In this document: positions 1-8,457 of the stretch, piece by piece
Layout: each line of letters begins with the position of its first letter
Position numbering within the stretch: the stretch's first letter is position 1
Assembly: GCF_015477355.1 (NCBI RefSeq)
Contig: NZ_JADLRJ010000015.1
Coordinates: 62,001 to 126,000, forward strand
Source of the DNA: Nocardia blacklockiae
GTDB lineage: Bacteria; Actinomycetota; Actinomycetes; Mycobacteriales; Mycobacteriaceae
Direction of reading: 5' to 3'
DNA: 64,000 nucleotides
Notes under the pieces: model-generated
What the model was told of the DNA's origin: nothing
The model's input: the letters and a program-made list of their open reading frames with translations, nothing else
Databases searched by the model: none
Translations under genes and position numbers: made by a program

Positions 1-1670
1 TCGATGGTCCGCCGCACCCGGTCCAGCCAGGCCGGGTCGGCCACCTCGGCGGCGGAGACGTTGACGCTCAGCACCGGAGTGCGCGGACCGAACCGGTCGT
101 GCCAGTCCCGCGCGGCGCGGCAGGACTCGGCGAGCACCACCGCGCCCAGCGCGCCGATGTGACCGCCGTCCTCGGCCAGCTCCACGAACCGGGCCGGGGA
201 CAGCACGCCCAGCTCGGGATGCCGCCACCGGACCAGCGCCTCCACCGCGACCGGCGCGCGGTCGGTGAGCGCCACGATCGGCTGGAAGTCGAGGAAGAAT
301 TCGCCCCGGCCCAGCGCCGCGGGCATGGCGGCGGACAGTTCGGCGCGGGTGTGCTCGCGGCGGCGGCGGTCGGCGTCGAACACCGCGTAGCGGCCGCGGC
401 CGTCGGCCTTGGCCCAGTACATGGTGGTGTCGGCGGCCTGCAGCAGCTCGTCGGTGCTGGTGTGGCCGGCGCGCTGCACCGTCACCCCGACGCTGGCGCT
501 GACGTTGAGGCGGTGGCCGTGGATGTCGAACGGCGTGGTGAACGCGTCGAGCACCGTGCGGGCCAGTCGGGCCAGTTCGCCGCCCGCGGCCGCGCTCGGC
601 ACGAGCACCACGAATTCGTCGCCGCCCATCCGCGCCACCAGGTGCTCCGGCTCGGTGATACAGGCGCTCAGCCGCGCGGCGGCCTGCCTCAGCAGCTCGT
701 CGCCGGCGGCGTGGCCGAAGGTGTCGTTGACGCTCTTGAAATGGTCCAGGTCGACGTAGCACAGCCCGACCCGGGCGTCGGGGTCGGCGAAGGCGGTGGC
801 GAGGGTGTCGAAGAAGCGGGTGCGGTTGGCCAGCCCGGTCAGCGGGTCGTGGTGGGCGCGGAACTGCAACCGCTCGCGCAGGGCCCGCTGTTCGGAGATG
901 TCCTCGACCAGCACCAGCGTGTACTGCGGCGCGCCCTGCTCGTCGCGGATGAGCGAGACGTTGATGTTGGTCCACACCGTGTGGCCGTCGCGGTGCAGGT
1001 AGGCCTTCTCCAGTTGCACGTTGTCGTGGTCGCCGCGCAGCACCCCCGCGTAGAGCTCCCACATGCTCGGCGGGTCGTCGGGGTGGGTGAGTTCGGCGAC
1101 GTTGAGCGCCAGCATCTCCTCGGGGCGGTAGCCCAGCAGCGCGGCGAAGGCGTTGTTGACCTCGATGATGCGGCCGGTCATATCGGAGAGTCCGGTGCCG
1201 ATCCCGGCCTGCGAGAACACCGCCCGCAACCGGGCCTCGCTGGTGCGCAGGCGTTGCTCGGCCAGTCGGCGGGCGGCCATGTCGGCGGCGTGCACGCTCT
1301 CCTGCTCGCTGAGCAGCCACGCCCGGAAGGCGCGCACGTACCCGGAAGTGAAGGCGGCGAGCACTTCCGCGGTCCGGGCGGGGCGCACACCGGCGGTCGC
1401 GAAGTGCGTGCTGAGTACGGCGACGCTGCGCCCGAGCACCTCGTCGCCGACGAAATGCGCGCGCGCCAGCCGCTCGCCGGCCTGCGCCGCGCGCGCGGTG
1501 CCGCCACCGCGGGAGACCGCGTCCAGTTCGGCCGCCAGCCCGGTCAGCAGCGCGCGCACCTCGGCGGCGCTCAGCGGCACGATGTGATCGCGGGCCCCGC
1601 CACCGAGTGCGGCCGCCCACCGCTCGGCCAGATCGGCGTGCAGGACGTCGTCGGATCCTTCCCACGCCAT
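1..1670 (-). CDS. PAS-GGDEF-EAL cyclic-di-GMP signalling protein (partial, C-terminus outside window)
   Basis: Read leftward from ATG at 1670, the frame stays open to the window edge, so about 556 residues are visible and the C-terminal part of the EAL domain is missing. An N-terminal helical region of about 140 residues is followed by a PAS domain (about 145-265), a GGDEF domain with the intact GGDEF motif at residues 349-353, and an EAL domain whose EALVRW motif begins near residue 477. Known role of the family: synthesis (GGDEF) and hydrolysis (EAL) of c-di-GMP under control of a PAS sensor. Both signature motifs are intact, so either activity is possible. No membrane segment is obvious. 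It is divergent from the methyltransferase at 1803. Confidence 0.9.
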   Translation of the reverse strand, partial: MAWEGSDDVLHADLAERWAAALGGGARDHIVPLSAAEVRALLTGLAAELDAVSRGGGTARAAQAGERLARAHFVGDEVLGRSVAVLSTHFATAGVRPARTAEVLAAFTSGYVRAFRAWLLSEQESVHAADMAARRLAEQRLRTSEARLRAVFSQAGIGTGLSDMTGRIIEVNNAFAALLGYRPEEMLALNVAELTHPDDPPSMWELYAGVLRGDHDNVQLEKAYLHRDGHTVWTNINVSLIRDEQGAPQYTLVLVEDISEQRALRERLQFRAHHDPLTGLANRTRFFDTLATAFADPDARVGLCYVDLDHFKSVNDTFGHAAGDELLRQAAARLSACITEPEHLVARMGGDEFVVLVPSAAAGGELARLARTVLDAFTTPFDIHGHRLNVSASVGVTVQRAGHTSTDELLQAADTTMYWAKADGRGRYAVFDADRRRREHTRAELSAAMPAALGRGEFFLDFQPIVALTDRAPVAVEALVRWRHPELGVLSPARFVELAEDGGHIGALGAVVLAESCRAARDWHDRFGPRTPVLSVNVSAAEVADPAWLDRVRRTI

Positions 1671-1802
1671 AAAGATCGATCGTAGCCGCGTGCGTCGACG
1701 CGTGTGAACCGCCCGCGTTTCGAAGGTTGCTCGAATACGATTGCGATGCTTCGCCTTCCGGGTCGCCGGGCCGCGGGCGACGTTTCGCAGAGAGGTTTTC
1801 CG

Positions 1803-2609
1803 ATGACCAGACCGAGTTGGGCGCCCGAGGGCATCGACCTGGACCGGCCCAGCGCCTCGCGGGTCTACGACTTCTTCGTCGGGGGCATGCACAATTTCGA
1901 GATCGACCGCGTGCTCGCGCGGCAGATCGAGTCGTTCACCCCGAATGTCGCCGAGACCATGCGGGCCAATCGTGATCTGTTGCGGCGCTGCGTCCGCCAC
2001 CTGGTCGACGCGGGCATCACCCAGTTCCTCGATCTCGGTTCGGGCATTCCGACGGTCGGCAACGTGCACGAGGTGGCGCAGGCGCGCGATCCCGAAGCGC
2101 GCGTGGTCTACGTCGACATCGACCCCGTCGCGGTGGCGCACAGCCGCGCGATCCTCGACGGCAACGCGCACGCCACCGTCGTGCAGGCCGACATGGCCCG
2201 GCCCGAAACGATTCTCGCCGATCCTGAGGTGACGCGGCTGCTGGACTTCGAGCGGCCCGTCGCGGTGCTGTTGCTCGGTGTGCTGCACTTCCTGCCCGAC
2301 GACGCCGATCCGGCCGGGTGCGTGGCGCGGCTGCAAGAGGCGGTGGTGCCCGGCAGCTACGTCGCCATCACCCACGCCACCGCCGACGGGCAGCCCGCCG
2401 AGGTGCTGGAGGCGCAGAAGCTGTCCGGCCGCACCTCCACCGAGATCGTGCTGCGCGGCAAGGACGAGATCGCGGGGTTCTTCGGCGACTGGCCGCTGCT
2501 CGAACCCGGCCTGGTCCATCTGCCGCTGTGGCGTCCCGAGCACCCCGGCGACGTGGGGGAGCATCCCGAGACGTCGGGTGCCTACGGGGGTGTGGCCCGC
2601 AAGGCTTAG
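1803..2609 (+). CDS. SAM-dependent methyltransferase, DUF574/SAV2177 family
   Basis: A 268-residue protein. The N-terminal block DRPSASRVYDFFVGG (about 14-28) is the hallmark of the actinobacterial DUF574 family, and FLDLGSGIPT (75-84) is the glycine-rich SAM-binding motif I, with VYVDIDPVAV further on as motif II. The family has a Rossmann methyltransferase fold; substrates are generally unknown and many genomes carry dozens of paralogs. The ATG at 1803 was chosen over upstream in-frame starts because the family signature begins right after it and a purine-rich AGAGAGG lies about 10 nt upstream. It is probably monocistronic. Confidence 0.88.
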   Translation: MTRPSWAPEGIDLDRPSASRVYDFFVGGMHNFEIDRVLARQIESFTPNVAETMRANRDLLRRCVRHLVDAGITQFLDLGSGIPTVGNVHEVAQARDPEARVVYVDIDPVAVAHSRAILDGNAHATVVQADMARPETILADPEVTRLLDFERPVAVLLLGVLHFLPDDADPAGCVARLQEAVVPGSYVAITHATADGQPAEVLEAQKLSGRTSTEIVLRGKDEIAGFFGDWPLLEPGLVHLPLWRPEHPGDVGEHPETSGAYGGVARKA

Positions 2610-2717
2610 GCAGAAGCCCTCGGAACGGTTGGTACCGAATGGTTTTCGCGGTTCGACGACCACGTCCGGCGGCGGCGACTGTAAGGTGTGAGCGCCCTCG
2701 AAGTAATCGGAAGGACT

Positions 2718-3152
2718 GTGGTGCGTACACCTTTGCTGATGGTTGTGTTCGGTCTGGCGCTGGCGGCCGGTGGCCCGAGCGTGATAGCGGCGGCCGATCC
2801 CGTCCCGGGCGTGACCGCCGCCCCGATCGCCGAGCCGATGGTGCTCGGCGCCGACGCGGACGGCCAGGCGATCACGCTGTCGTCCGGACAGGAACTGGTG
2901 GTGGCGCTGCCCGACAACCCCTCCACCGGCTACCACTGGCAGGTCGCCGAGGGTGACCAGGCCGTGCTGCGCCCGGAGGGCGAGCCGCAGTTCCGCGGCA
3001 ACCCCGGCGACCTGCTGCCCGGCGGTGCCGGCAACTCGGTGTGGACCTTCACCGCCGGTGACGCGGGCGCCACCCACCTGACCCTGGTCTCGGTGCGCGC
3101 CGGCGACCCGGCTCCGGCCCAGCAGTTCTCGCTGAACGTGACGGTGCGCTGA
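2718..3152 (+). CDS. Secreted chagasin-like (I42) protease inhibitor
   Basis: A GTG start at 2718 has GGAAGGA just upstream and begins directly with a signal peptide ending near AAADP, giving 144 residues. The mature part carries the NPSTGY loop (family L2 motif NPTTG) and a GAGNSVWTF segment matching the L4 loop region, as in inhibitor family I42 (chagasin), which blocks papain-like cysteine peptidases. The third loop motif, RPW, is not recognisable; the corresponding place reads RAGDPAP, so inhibitory strength or target may differ. A GTG at 2688 would add ten residues without improving the signal peptide. Confidence 0.75.
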   Translation: MVRTPLLMVVFGLALAAGGPSVIAAADPVPGVTAAPIAEPMVLGADADGQAITLSSGQELVVALPDNPSTGYHWQVAEGDQAVLRPEGEPQFRGNPGDLLPGGAGNSVWTFTAGDAGATHLTLVSVRAGDPAPAQQFSLNVTVR

Positions 3153-3167
3153 CCGTCGCTCCGCGAA

Positions 3168-3199
3168 CACCGGCCCGGGCGAGTACGCCCGGGCCGGTG
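3168..3199. terminator. Strong hairpin between convergent genes
   Basis: A perfect 14-bp GC-rich stem with a 4-nt loop (AGTA) lies 15 nt after the inhibitor stop codon and 88 nt before the glpD stop. No U-tract follows, as is usual for actinobacterial hairpin terminators. Its symmetry would let it serve both convergent genes. Confidence 0.75.
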
Positions 3200-3287
3200 T
3201 GCGTTCCGGGGCCGCGCCATGTCCGGCTCGGCGACGAGTCGCGTGCCGGGCGCACGGTCCGGCAGCGGTTCGTTTGTTCTCGGCGCG

Positions 3288-4964
3288 TCAGGAGGCGGCG
3301 AGCAGGCGGGCCGCGTTGGCCGACTCGTCGTCGGCCGCCTCGTTCGCGGTGAGTTCGGCCCGGACCCGCTCGCGGTAGCGCGCGAGTTCGGCGGCCTTGG
3401 TGTCGGCGTCCCAGCCGAGGTGGCCCGCGACCAGGTCCGCGACGGTCTCGGCGGCGGCCAGGCCGCGATCGGGCACCTCGATGGAGATGCGGGTGCGGCG
3501 GGTGAGGATGTCGTCCAGATGCAGGGCGCCCTCGTGGGTGACCGCGTAGACCGCCTCGACGCCGAGATACTCCCCGGCCCCCGGCAGCCGCATCGCCAGT
3601 TCCGGTGCGGCGTCGAGCATTCCGATCAGCTCGGTCGCCAGTGAGCCGTAGCGTTCCAGCAGGTGCCGCACCGTCTCCACCGGCAGCCCCGCCCGCCGCG
3701 CGACGCCCTCGGCGTCCGCGAGCAGCTCCTGGTAGCCGACCGCGCCGAGGATCGGCAGATTCTCGGTGACCGACGGCGCCACCGCCTGCCCGAAGCCCGC
3801 CACCGCGGCGTCGACCACGTCGGCGGCCATCACCCGGTAGGTGGTGTACTTGCCGCCCGCGATCACGAACAGCCCCGGAACCGGTTCTGCCACCGCGTGT
3901 TCGCGTGACAGCTTCGCGGTGTCGTTCGAGGCGCCCGACAGCAGCGGGCGCAGCCCGGCGTAGGTGCCGACGATGTCGTCCTCGGAAATCGGTTCGCGCA
4001 GCAGCGAATTGACGTGATCGAGGATGTAGCGCACGTCGGTCGCGGTCGCCACCGGATGGTCGCGGTCCAGCGACCAGTCGGTGTCGGTGGTGCCGATGAT
4101 CCAGTGCTCGCGCCACGGGATGACGAACAGCACGCTCTTCTCGGTCTTCATTATCAGGCCCGTGCGCAGGTCGAGGCGGGCGCGCGGCACCATGATGTGC
4201 ACGCCTTTGGACATGCGCACGCGGAACGGGAAATCCACGCCGGTCATGGCGTTCATCTCGTCGGTCCACACGCCGGTCGCGCTGATCACGCTGCGGGCGC
4301 GCACGTCGTAGGCGCGGCCGGTCTCCAGATCGGTGACCGTCGCCCCGGTGACGCGGCCGCCCTCGCGCAGCAGTGCCGTCACCTTGGTGCGGGTCAGCAC
4401 GGTGGCGCCGTGCTGGGCGGCGGTGCGGGCGAGCATCATGGTGTGCCGTGCGTCGTCGACCTGCGCGTCGAAGTAGCGGATCGCGCCGGTCATGGCGTCG
4501 GGACGCAGCGCGGGCGCCAATTCCAGGGCGCGCGAACGACTCAGGTGCTTGTGCATGGGCAGCGCGCGGGCCCCGCCGAGCGTGTCGTACAGCGCGACGC
4601 CCGCGCCGATGTAGGGGCGCTCCCAGTGCCGCTGCAACGGGAACAGGAACGACACCGGGTGCACCAGGTGCGGCGCCAGCCGGTTCAGCAGCAGCCCGCG
4701 CTCCTTGAGCGCCTCGCGCACCAGCGCGAAGTCCAGCTGCTCGAGGTAGCGCAGCCCGCCGTGGATGAGTTTGCTGGAGCGACTGGAGGTTCCGGCCGCC
4801 CAGTCGCGGGCCTCCACCACGACGGTGGTGAGGCCGCGGGACGCGGCGTCGAGCGCGGCGCCCGCGCCGACCACACCGCCGCCGATGACCAGCACGTCGA
4901 TGTCGGCTCGCGCCAGGGAGTTCAGCCCCTCGGCCCGGTACTGCGAATCCAATTGTGTTGTCAC
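3288..4964 (-). CDS. glpD: FAD-dependent glycerol-3-phosphate dehydrogenase
   Basis: A 558-residue enzyme that oxidises sn-glycerol 3-phosphate to dihydroxyacetone phosphate and passes electrons to the quinone pool at the membrane. The N-terminus has the dinucleotide-binding motif VIGGGVVGAGAALDAASRG (about 22-40), and the family segments TSSRSSKLIHGGLRYLEQ and GGKYTTYR are present, followed by the C-terminal cap. The GTG at 4964 is preceded by AGAGAGA; the same frame is open further upstream but that part overlaps glpK in antisense-free space with no family similarity. It is the last gene of the leftward glpF-glpK-glpD operon, 31 nt after glpK. Confidence 0.95.
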   Translation of the reverse strand: MTTQLDSQYRAEGLNSLARADIDVLVIGGGVVGAGAALDAASRGLTTVVVEARDWAAGTSSRSSKLIHGGLRYLEQLDFALVREALKERGLLLNRLAPHLVHPVSFLFPLQRHWERPYIGAGVALYDTLGGARALPMHKHLSRSRALELAPALRPDAMTGAIRYFDAQVDDARHTMMLARTAAQHGATVLTRTKVTALLREGGRVTGATVTDLETGRAYDVRARSVISATGVWTDEMNAMTGVDFPFRVRMSKGVHIMVPRARLDLRTGLIMKTEKSVLFVIPWREHWIIGTTDTDWSLDRDHPVATATDVRYILDHVNSLLREPISEDDIVGTYAGLRPLLSGASNDTAKLSREHAVAEPVPGLFVIAGGKYTTYRVMAADVVDAAVAGFGQAVAPSVTENLPILGAVGYQELLADAEGVARRAGLPVETVRHLLERYGSLATELIGMLDAAPELAMRLPGAGEYLGVEAVYAVTHEGALHLDDILTRRTRISIEVPDRGLAAAETVADLVAGHLGWDADTKAAELARYRERVRAELTANEAADDESANAARLLAAS

Positions 4965-4995
4965 AGCGGTATTTCTCTCTCGTGTTCCGTACGGG

Positions 4996-6516
4996 TCAGT
5001 CGTCGTCTTCGACCCAGTCGAGGGTGCGGGCCACTGCCTTCTTCCATCGCGCGTAGCCGCGTTCGCGTTGCTCCTCGGTCGAATTCGGGGTCCAGCGCTT
5101 GGATTCCTGCCAGTTCTGCGCCAGCTCGTCGACGTCCTTCCAGAAGCCGACGGCCAGCCCGGCGGCGTAGGCGGCGCCCAGCGCGGTGGTCTCGGAGACC
5201 ACCGGCCGCGACACCGGCACGCCCAGGAAGTCGGCCTGCAACTGCATGCACAGCTCGTTGGCGGTGACGCCGCCGTCCACGCGCAGCACGTCCAGCTGCA
5301 CGCCGGAGTCGGCCTGCATGGCCTCCACCACGTCGCGGGTCTGGTAGCAGATGGCCTCCAGCGCGGCGCGCGCCAGGTGCGCGTTGTTGCTGTAGCGCGA
5401 CAGGCCGACGATGACCCCGCGCGCGTCGGAACGCCAGTACGGCGCGAACAGGCCGGAGAACGCCGGGACGAAGTACACCCCGCCGTTGTCGTCGACCTGC
5501 CGGGCCAGCGATTCGCTCTGTGCCGCACCGGAAATGATGCCGAGCTGGTCGCGCAGCCACTGGATCGCCGAACCGGTGACCGCGATCGAGCCCTCCAGCG
5601 CGTACACCGGGGCCTGGTCGCCGAACTGGTAGGCGACGGTGGTGAGCAGCCCGTGCTGCGAGCGCACCATTTCCTCGCCGGTGTTGAGCAGCAGGAAGTT
5701 TCCGGTGCCGTAGGTGTTCTTCGCCTCGCCGGGCCGGAAGCACAGCTGGCCGACGGTGGCCGCCTGCTGATCGCCGACGACGCCCGCGATCGGCACCTCC
5801 GCCTGGAACGGGCCGTCGGCGGAGGTGGTGCCGAACAGGTCCGGATTCACCGAGGGCCGGATAGTCGGCAGCATCGCGCGCGGCACCTCGAACAGCTCCA
5901 GCAGCTCCTCGTCCCAGTCCAGCGTCTCGAGGTTCATCAGCATGGTGCGGCTGGCGTTGGTGACGTCGGTGACGTGGTTGCCGCCGCGCGGGCCGCCGGT
6001 CAGGTTCCACAGCACCCAGGTGTCGGCGGTGCCGAACAGGGCGTCCCCGCGTTCGGCGGCCTCCCGCACGCCGGGCACGTTCTCCAGGATCCATTTCAGC
6101 TTGCCGCCCGAGAAGTACGGCGCCGGCGGCAGTCCCGACTTGTGCCGGATGGTGTCGGCGTGCCCGGCGCGCTCGAGTTCGGCGACGATGCGGTCGGTGC
6201 GGGTGTCCTGCCAGACGATGGCGTTGTAGTAGGGCCGCCCGGTGCGCCGGTTCCACACGATGGTGGTCTCGCGCTGATTGGTGACGCCGACGGCGGCCAG
6301 ATCCTCGGCGGTCAGATCCGCGTGTGCCAGCGCGGTTTTGATGACGGTGCTGGTGCGCTCCCAGATCTCCGCGGGGTTGTGCTCGACCCAGCCGGCGCGC
6401 GGCATGATCTGCTCGTGCTCGAGCTGCCAGCGGGCCACCTCGTTGCCGCCGTGGTCGAACACCATGAAGCGGGTGCTGGTGGTGCCCTGATCGATGGCTC
6501 CGACGTAACGGGTCAT
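4996..6516 (-). CDS. glpK: Glycerol kinase (operon copy)
   Basis: A 506-residue FGGY-family kinase that phosphorylates glycerol to glycerol 3-phosphate with ATP. The N-terminal phosphate loop [11 protein letters not shown] (about 7-17), the [14 protein letters not shown] block, GDQQAA and the C-terminal adenosine-site [14 protein letters not shown] all match GlpK. ATG at 6516 follows GAAAGGAA. It lies between the glycerol facilitator gene and glpD, spacing 40 and 31 nt, so substrate entry, phosphorylation and oxidation are encoded together. A second kinase gene is at 8458. Confidence 0.96.
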   Translation of the reverse strand: MTRYVGAIDQGTTSTRFMVFDHGGNEVARWQLEHEQIMPRAGWVEHNPAEIWERTSTVIKTALAHADLTAEDLAAVGVTNQRETTIVWNRRTGRPYYNAIVWQDTRTDRIVAELERAGHADTIRHKSGLPPAPYFSGGKLKWILENVPGVREAAERGDALFGTADTWVLWNLTGGPRGGNHVTDVTNASRTMLMNLETLDWDEELLELFEVPRAMLPTIRPSVNPDLFGTTSADGPFQAEVPIAGVVGDQQAATVGQLCFRPGEAKNTYGTGNFLLLNTGEEMVRSQHGLLTTVAYQFGDQAPVYALEGSIAVTGSAIQWLRDQLGIISGAAQSESLARQVDDNGGVYFVPAFSGLFAPYWRSDARGVIVGLSRYSNNAHLARAALEAICYQTRDVVEAMQADSGVQLDVLRVDGGVTANELCMQLQADFLGVPVSRPVVSETTALGAAYAAGLAVGFWKDVDELAQNWQESKRWTPNSTEEQRERGYARWKKAVARTLDWVEDDD

Positions 6517-6556
6517 CGTGGGTTCCTTTCGCCGAAAAGTAGTGGGGGAGAGGTAA

Positions 6557-7354
6557 TCAGAAGACGGCGGCGGCGACCAGTCCGGCGAGCGCGCCGCCGG
6601 TCAGCGGGCCGAGCACGGGCACCCAGGCGTAGGCCCAGTCGTTGTTCTTGCGTTGCGGCTCAGGGGTTTCGGCGTAGTCGGCGCGTGCACCGACACCCGC
6701 CGCGACGCGCGCCCCGACCGGCTTGGTCACCGGCAGCACCGCGTGCGCCAGGCGGGGGCCCAGGTCGCGGGCCGGGTTGATGGCGTAGCCGGTGGGGCCG
6801 CCCAGCGAGGCACCGATGCCCACCACCAGCAACGCCGCCGCGAGCGGGCCCAGTCCGCTCGGGGTGTGCCCGATGCCGATGATGACCAGCACCAGCACGA
6901 AGGTGGCGATCACCTCGGTGGCGAAATTCCAGCGGTAGGAACGGATTTCGGGGCCGGTGGCGAAGACGCCGAGCTTCTTGGCGGCGTCCGGTTCGGCGTC
7001 GAAGTGCTTCTTGTAGGCCAGATACGCGGCCGTCGCGCCGAGGAACGCGCCGACCAGCTGTCCGGCGAGATAGGCGATCGTGGTGGTGACCGTGACGTCG
7101 ATCCCGGTCGAGTACTCGTCGGCGCCGCTGAACAGCAGGCCGATCGTGACGGCCGGATTGAGGTGGCCGCCGCTCTTGTAGGCGACGTACACGCCGCCGA
7201 AGACGCCCAGCCCCCAGCCGAAGTTGATCAGCAGCCAGCCGCCGTCGAATCCTTTGGTCTTCGCGAGCAGCACGTTGGCGACCACGCCAACACCCAGCAG
7301 GGCCAGCACGCCCGTGCCGAGCGCCTCGCTGAGGAAGATCGACCCGAAGTTCAC
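6557..7354 (-). CDS. glpF: Glycerol facilitator / aquaglyceroporin (MIP family)
   Basis: A 265-residue six-helix channel for glycerol entry. Both pore half-helix motifs are intact: HLNPAVT (NPA at 66-68) and [11 protein letters not shown] (NPA at 193-195), the latter with the NPARD form typical of glycerol-conducting members. A hydrophilic stretch rich in charged residues (about 215-240) precedes the last helix. It is the first gene of the leftward glycerol operon and divergent from the IclR regulator at 7611, with an operator-like palindrome at 7444-7460 in between. Confidence 0.94.
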   Translation of the reverse strand: MNFGSIFLSEALGTGVLALLGVGVVANVLLAKTKGFDGGWLLINFGWGLGVFGGVYVAYKSGGHLNPAVTIGLLFSGADEYSTGIDVTVTTTIAYLAGQLVGAFLGATAAYLAYKKHFDAEPDAAKKLGVFATGPEIRSYRWNFATEVIATFVLVLVIIGIGHTPSGLGPLAAALLVVGIGASLGGPTGYAINPARDLGPRLAHAVLPVTKPVGARVAAGVGARADYAETPEPQRKNNDWAYAWVPVLGPLTGGALAGLVAAAVF

Positions 7355-7443
7355 CGTTGAGCCTCCGTCCGCCGTCGGCCGCCCCGGTGCGACCGTCCTG
7401 GCCGCGACGCTACGGACGCCGCGCCGCCTGGAACACCGCGGTC

Positions 7444-7460
7444 GTTCGACAATGTCGAAC
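7444..7460. promoter_or_regulatory. 17-bp perfect palindrome, likely operator of the glycerol locus
   Basis: GTTCGACA-A-TGTCGAAC: two perfect 8-bp arms around one central base. It sits about 90 nt upstream of glpF and about 150 nt upstream of the iclR-type gene, in the shared divergent promoter region. IclR-family regulators bind short dyads of this kind, so the neighbouring regulator is the obvious candidate. It is not a mycobacterial-type SOS box, which has the half-sites in the opposite order. Confidence 0.65.
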
Positions 7461-7610
7461 AGGACGGGTGGAGCGTGCTCGTCGCGAAGGCTACCGTTCG
7501 GCCGTGTTCAGCAGGGTATGGCCCAGGTCACACCGCGTGGTCGCGGCGGCGCCGGGCCGGTGCGCGTGTTCGGCATCGTCGAATCCGCGGTGGCGAGTTA
7601 GGTTGCGTGC

Positions 7611-8372
7611 ATGCCGGGTCCGATTCAGTCGATCGAGCGCGCGGCGGCCGTGCTGCGCCTGCTCGCCCGCTCCGGCCGCCTCGGGGTGGGCGAGGTCGCG
7701 GGGGCGCTCGGGCTGGCGAAACCGACCGCGCACGGCATCCTGCGGACGCTGCGGGGCGTGGGGTTCGTCGAGCAGGATCCGGGCAGCGGGAAGTACCGGC
7801 TCGGCGCGGCGCTGCGCGAGGTCGGCACCGGCTACCTGGACCCGAACGAGCTGCGCTCGCGGGCGATCAACTGGGCCGACGCGCTGGCGGCGCGCACCGG
7901 CGAGGCCGTGCGGATCGCGGCGCGGGCGAGCGGCGACGGTGTCGTGGTGGTGCACCACGTGTTCCGGCCCGACAACACCGAGCAGGCCCTGGACGTGGGG
8001 CAGGAACTGCCCGCGCACGCCACCGCCCTCGGCAAGGTGCTGCTGGCCTCCGACGCGGAACTGGCGGCGCGGGTGCTGAGCGGCGAGCCGGTCGAGCTGA
8101 CTCATCGCACCGTGACCGAGCGCGGTGCGCTGACTCGGGAGATCACCGCGGTCCGGCAGGCCGGCTGGGCCGCGGAGATCGGGGAATTCCGTTCCGGCGT
8201 GGCCGGTATCGCCGCGCCACTGCGTGCGCACGGCGGGCTCGTGGTCGGCGCGATCGGGGTCGCGGGGCCGGTGGACCGGCTCTGTGACGCGCGGCTGCGG
8301 CCGCGTACCCGGCTGGTCGGGCATGTGCTCGACACCGCGCGCACGGTGTCGCGGGAACTGGGCGCGCAGTGA
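7611..8372 (+). CDS. IclR-family transcriptional regulator of glycerol use
   Basis: A 253-residue protein with an N-terminal winged helix-turn-helix (about 5-65; recognition region LGLAKPTAHGILRTL) and a C-terminal IclR effector-binding GAF-like domain (about 80-250; ALGKVLLA and EFRSGVAGIAAPL are typical). Glycerol operons of Streptomyces (gylR) and relatives are controlled by IclR-type proteins, so repression of glpFKD and of the downstream kinase gene, relieved by glycerol or its phosphate, is a reasonable inference. It is divergent from glpF and followed 85 nt later by a glycerol kinase gene on the same strand. Confidence 0.88.
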   Translation: MPGPIQSIERAAAVLRLLARSGRLGVGEVAGALGLAKPTAHGILRTLRGVGFVEQDPGSGKYRLGAALREVGTGYLDPNELRSRAINWADALAARTGEAVRIAARASGDGVVVVHHVFRPDNTEQALDVGQELPAHATALGKVLLASDAELAARVLSGEPVELTHRTVTERGALTREITAVRQAGWAAEIGEFRSGVAGIAAPLRAHGGLVVGAIGVAGPVDRLCDARLRPRTRLVGHVLDTARTVSRELGAQ

Positions 8373-8457
8373 CGGCCGCGCGCACCCCCGGCGGTCGTTA
8401 TGTGGGTGCTTCGAAAAAGTTTGTGCTGGAAGGGTTCTCGACAGGAAGCGGCCGCGC

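Noticed and set aside
99-1685. Long rightward open frame of 528 codons
   Set aside because: It is the antisense of the PAS-GGDEF-EAL gene; composition is His/Gly/Arg-rich and no family motif is present.
4961-6256. Leftward frame of 431 codons inside glpK
   Set aside because: An out-of-frame shadow of glpK with Arg/Gly-rich composition.
7444-7460. Reading the glycerol palindrome as a LexA (SOS) box
   Set aside because: The SOS box has GAAC first and GTTC second with 4 nt between; here the order is reversed.
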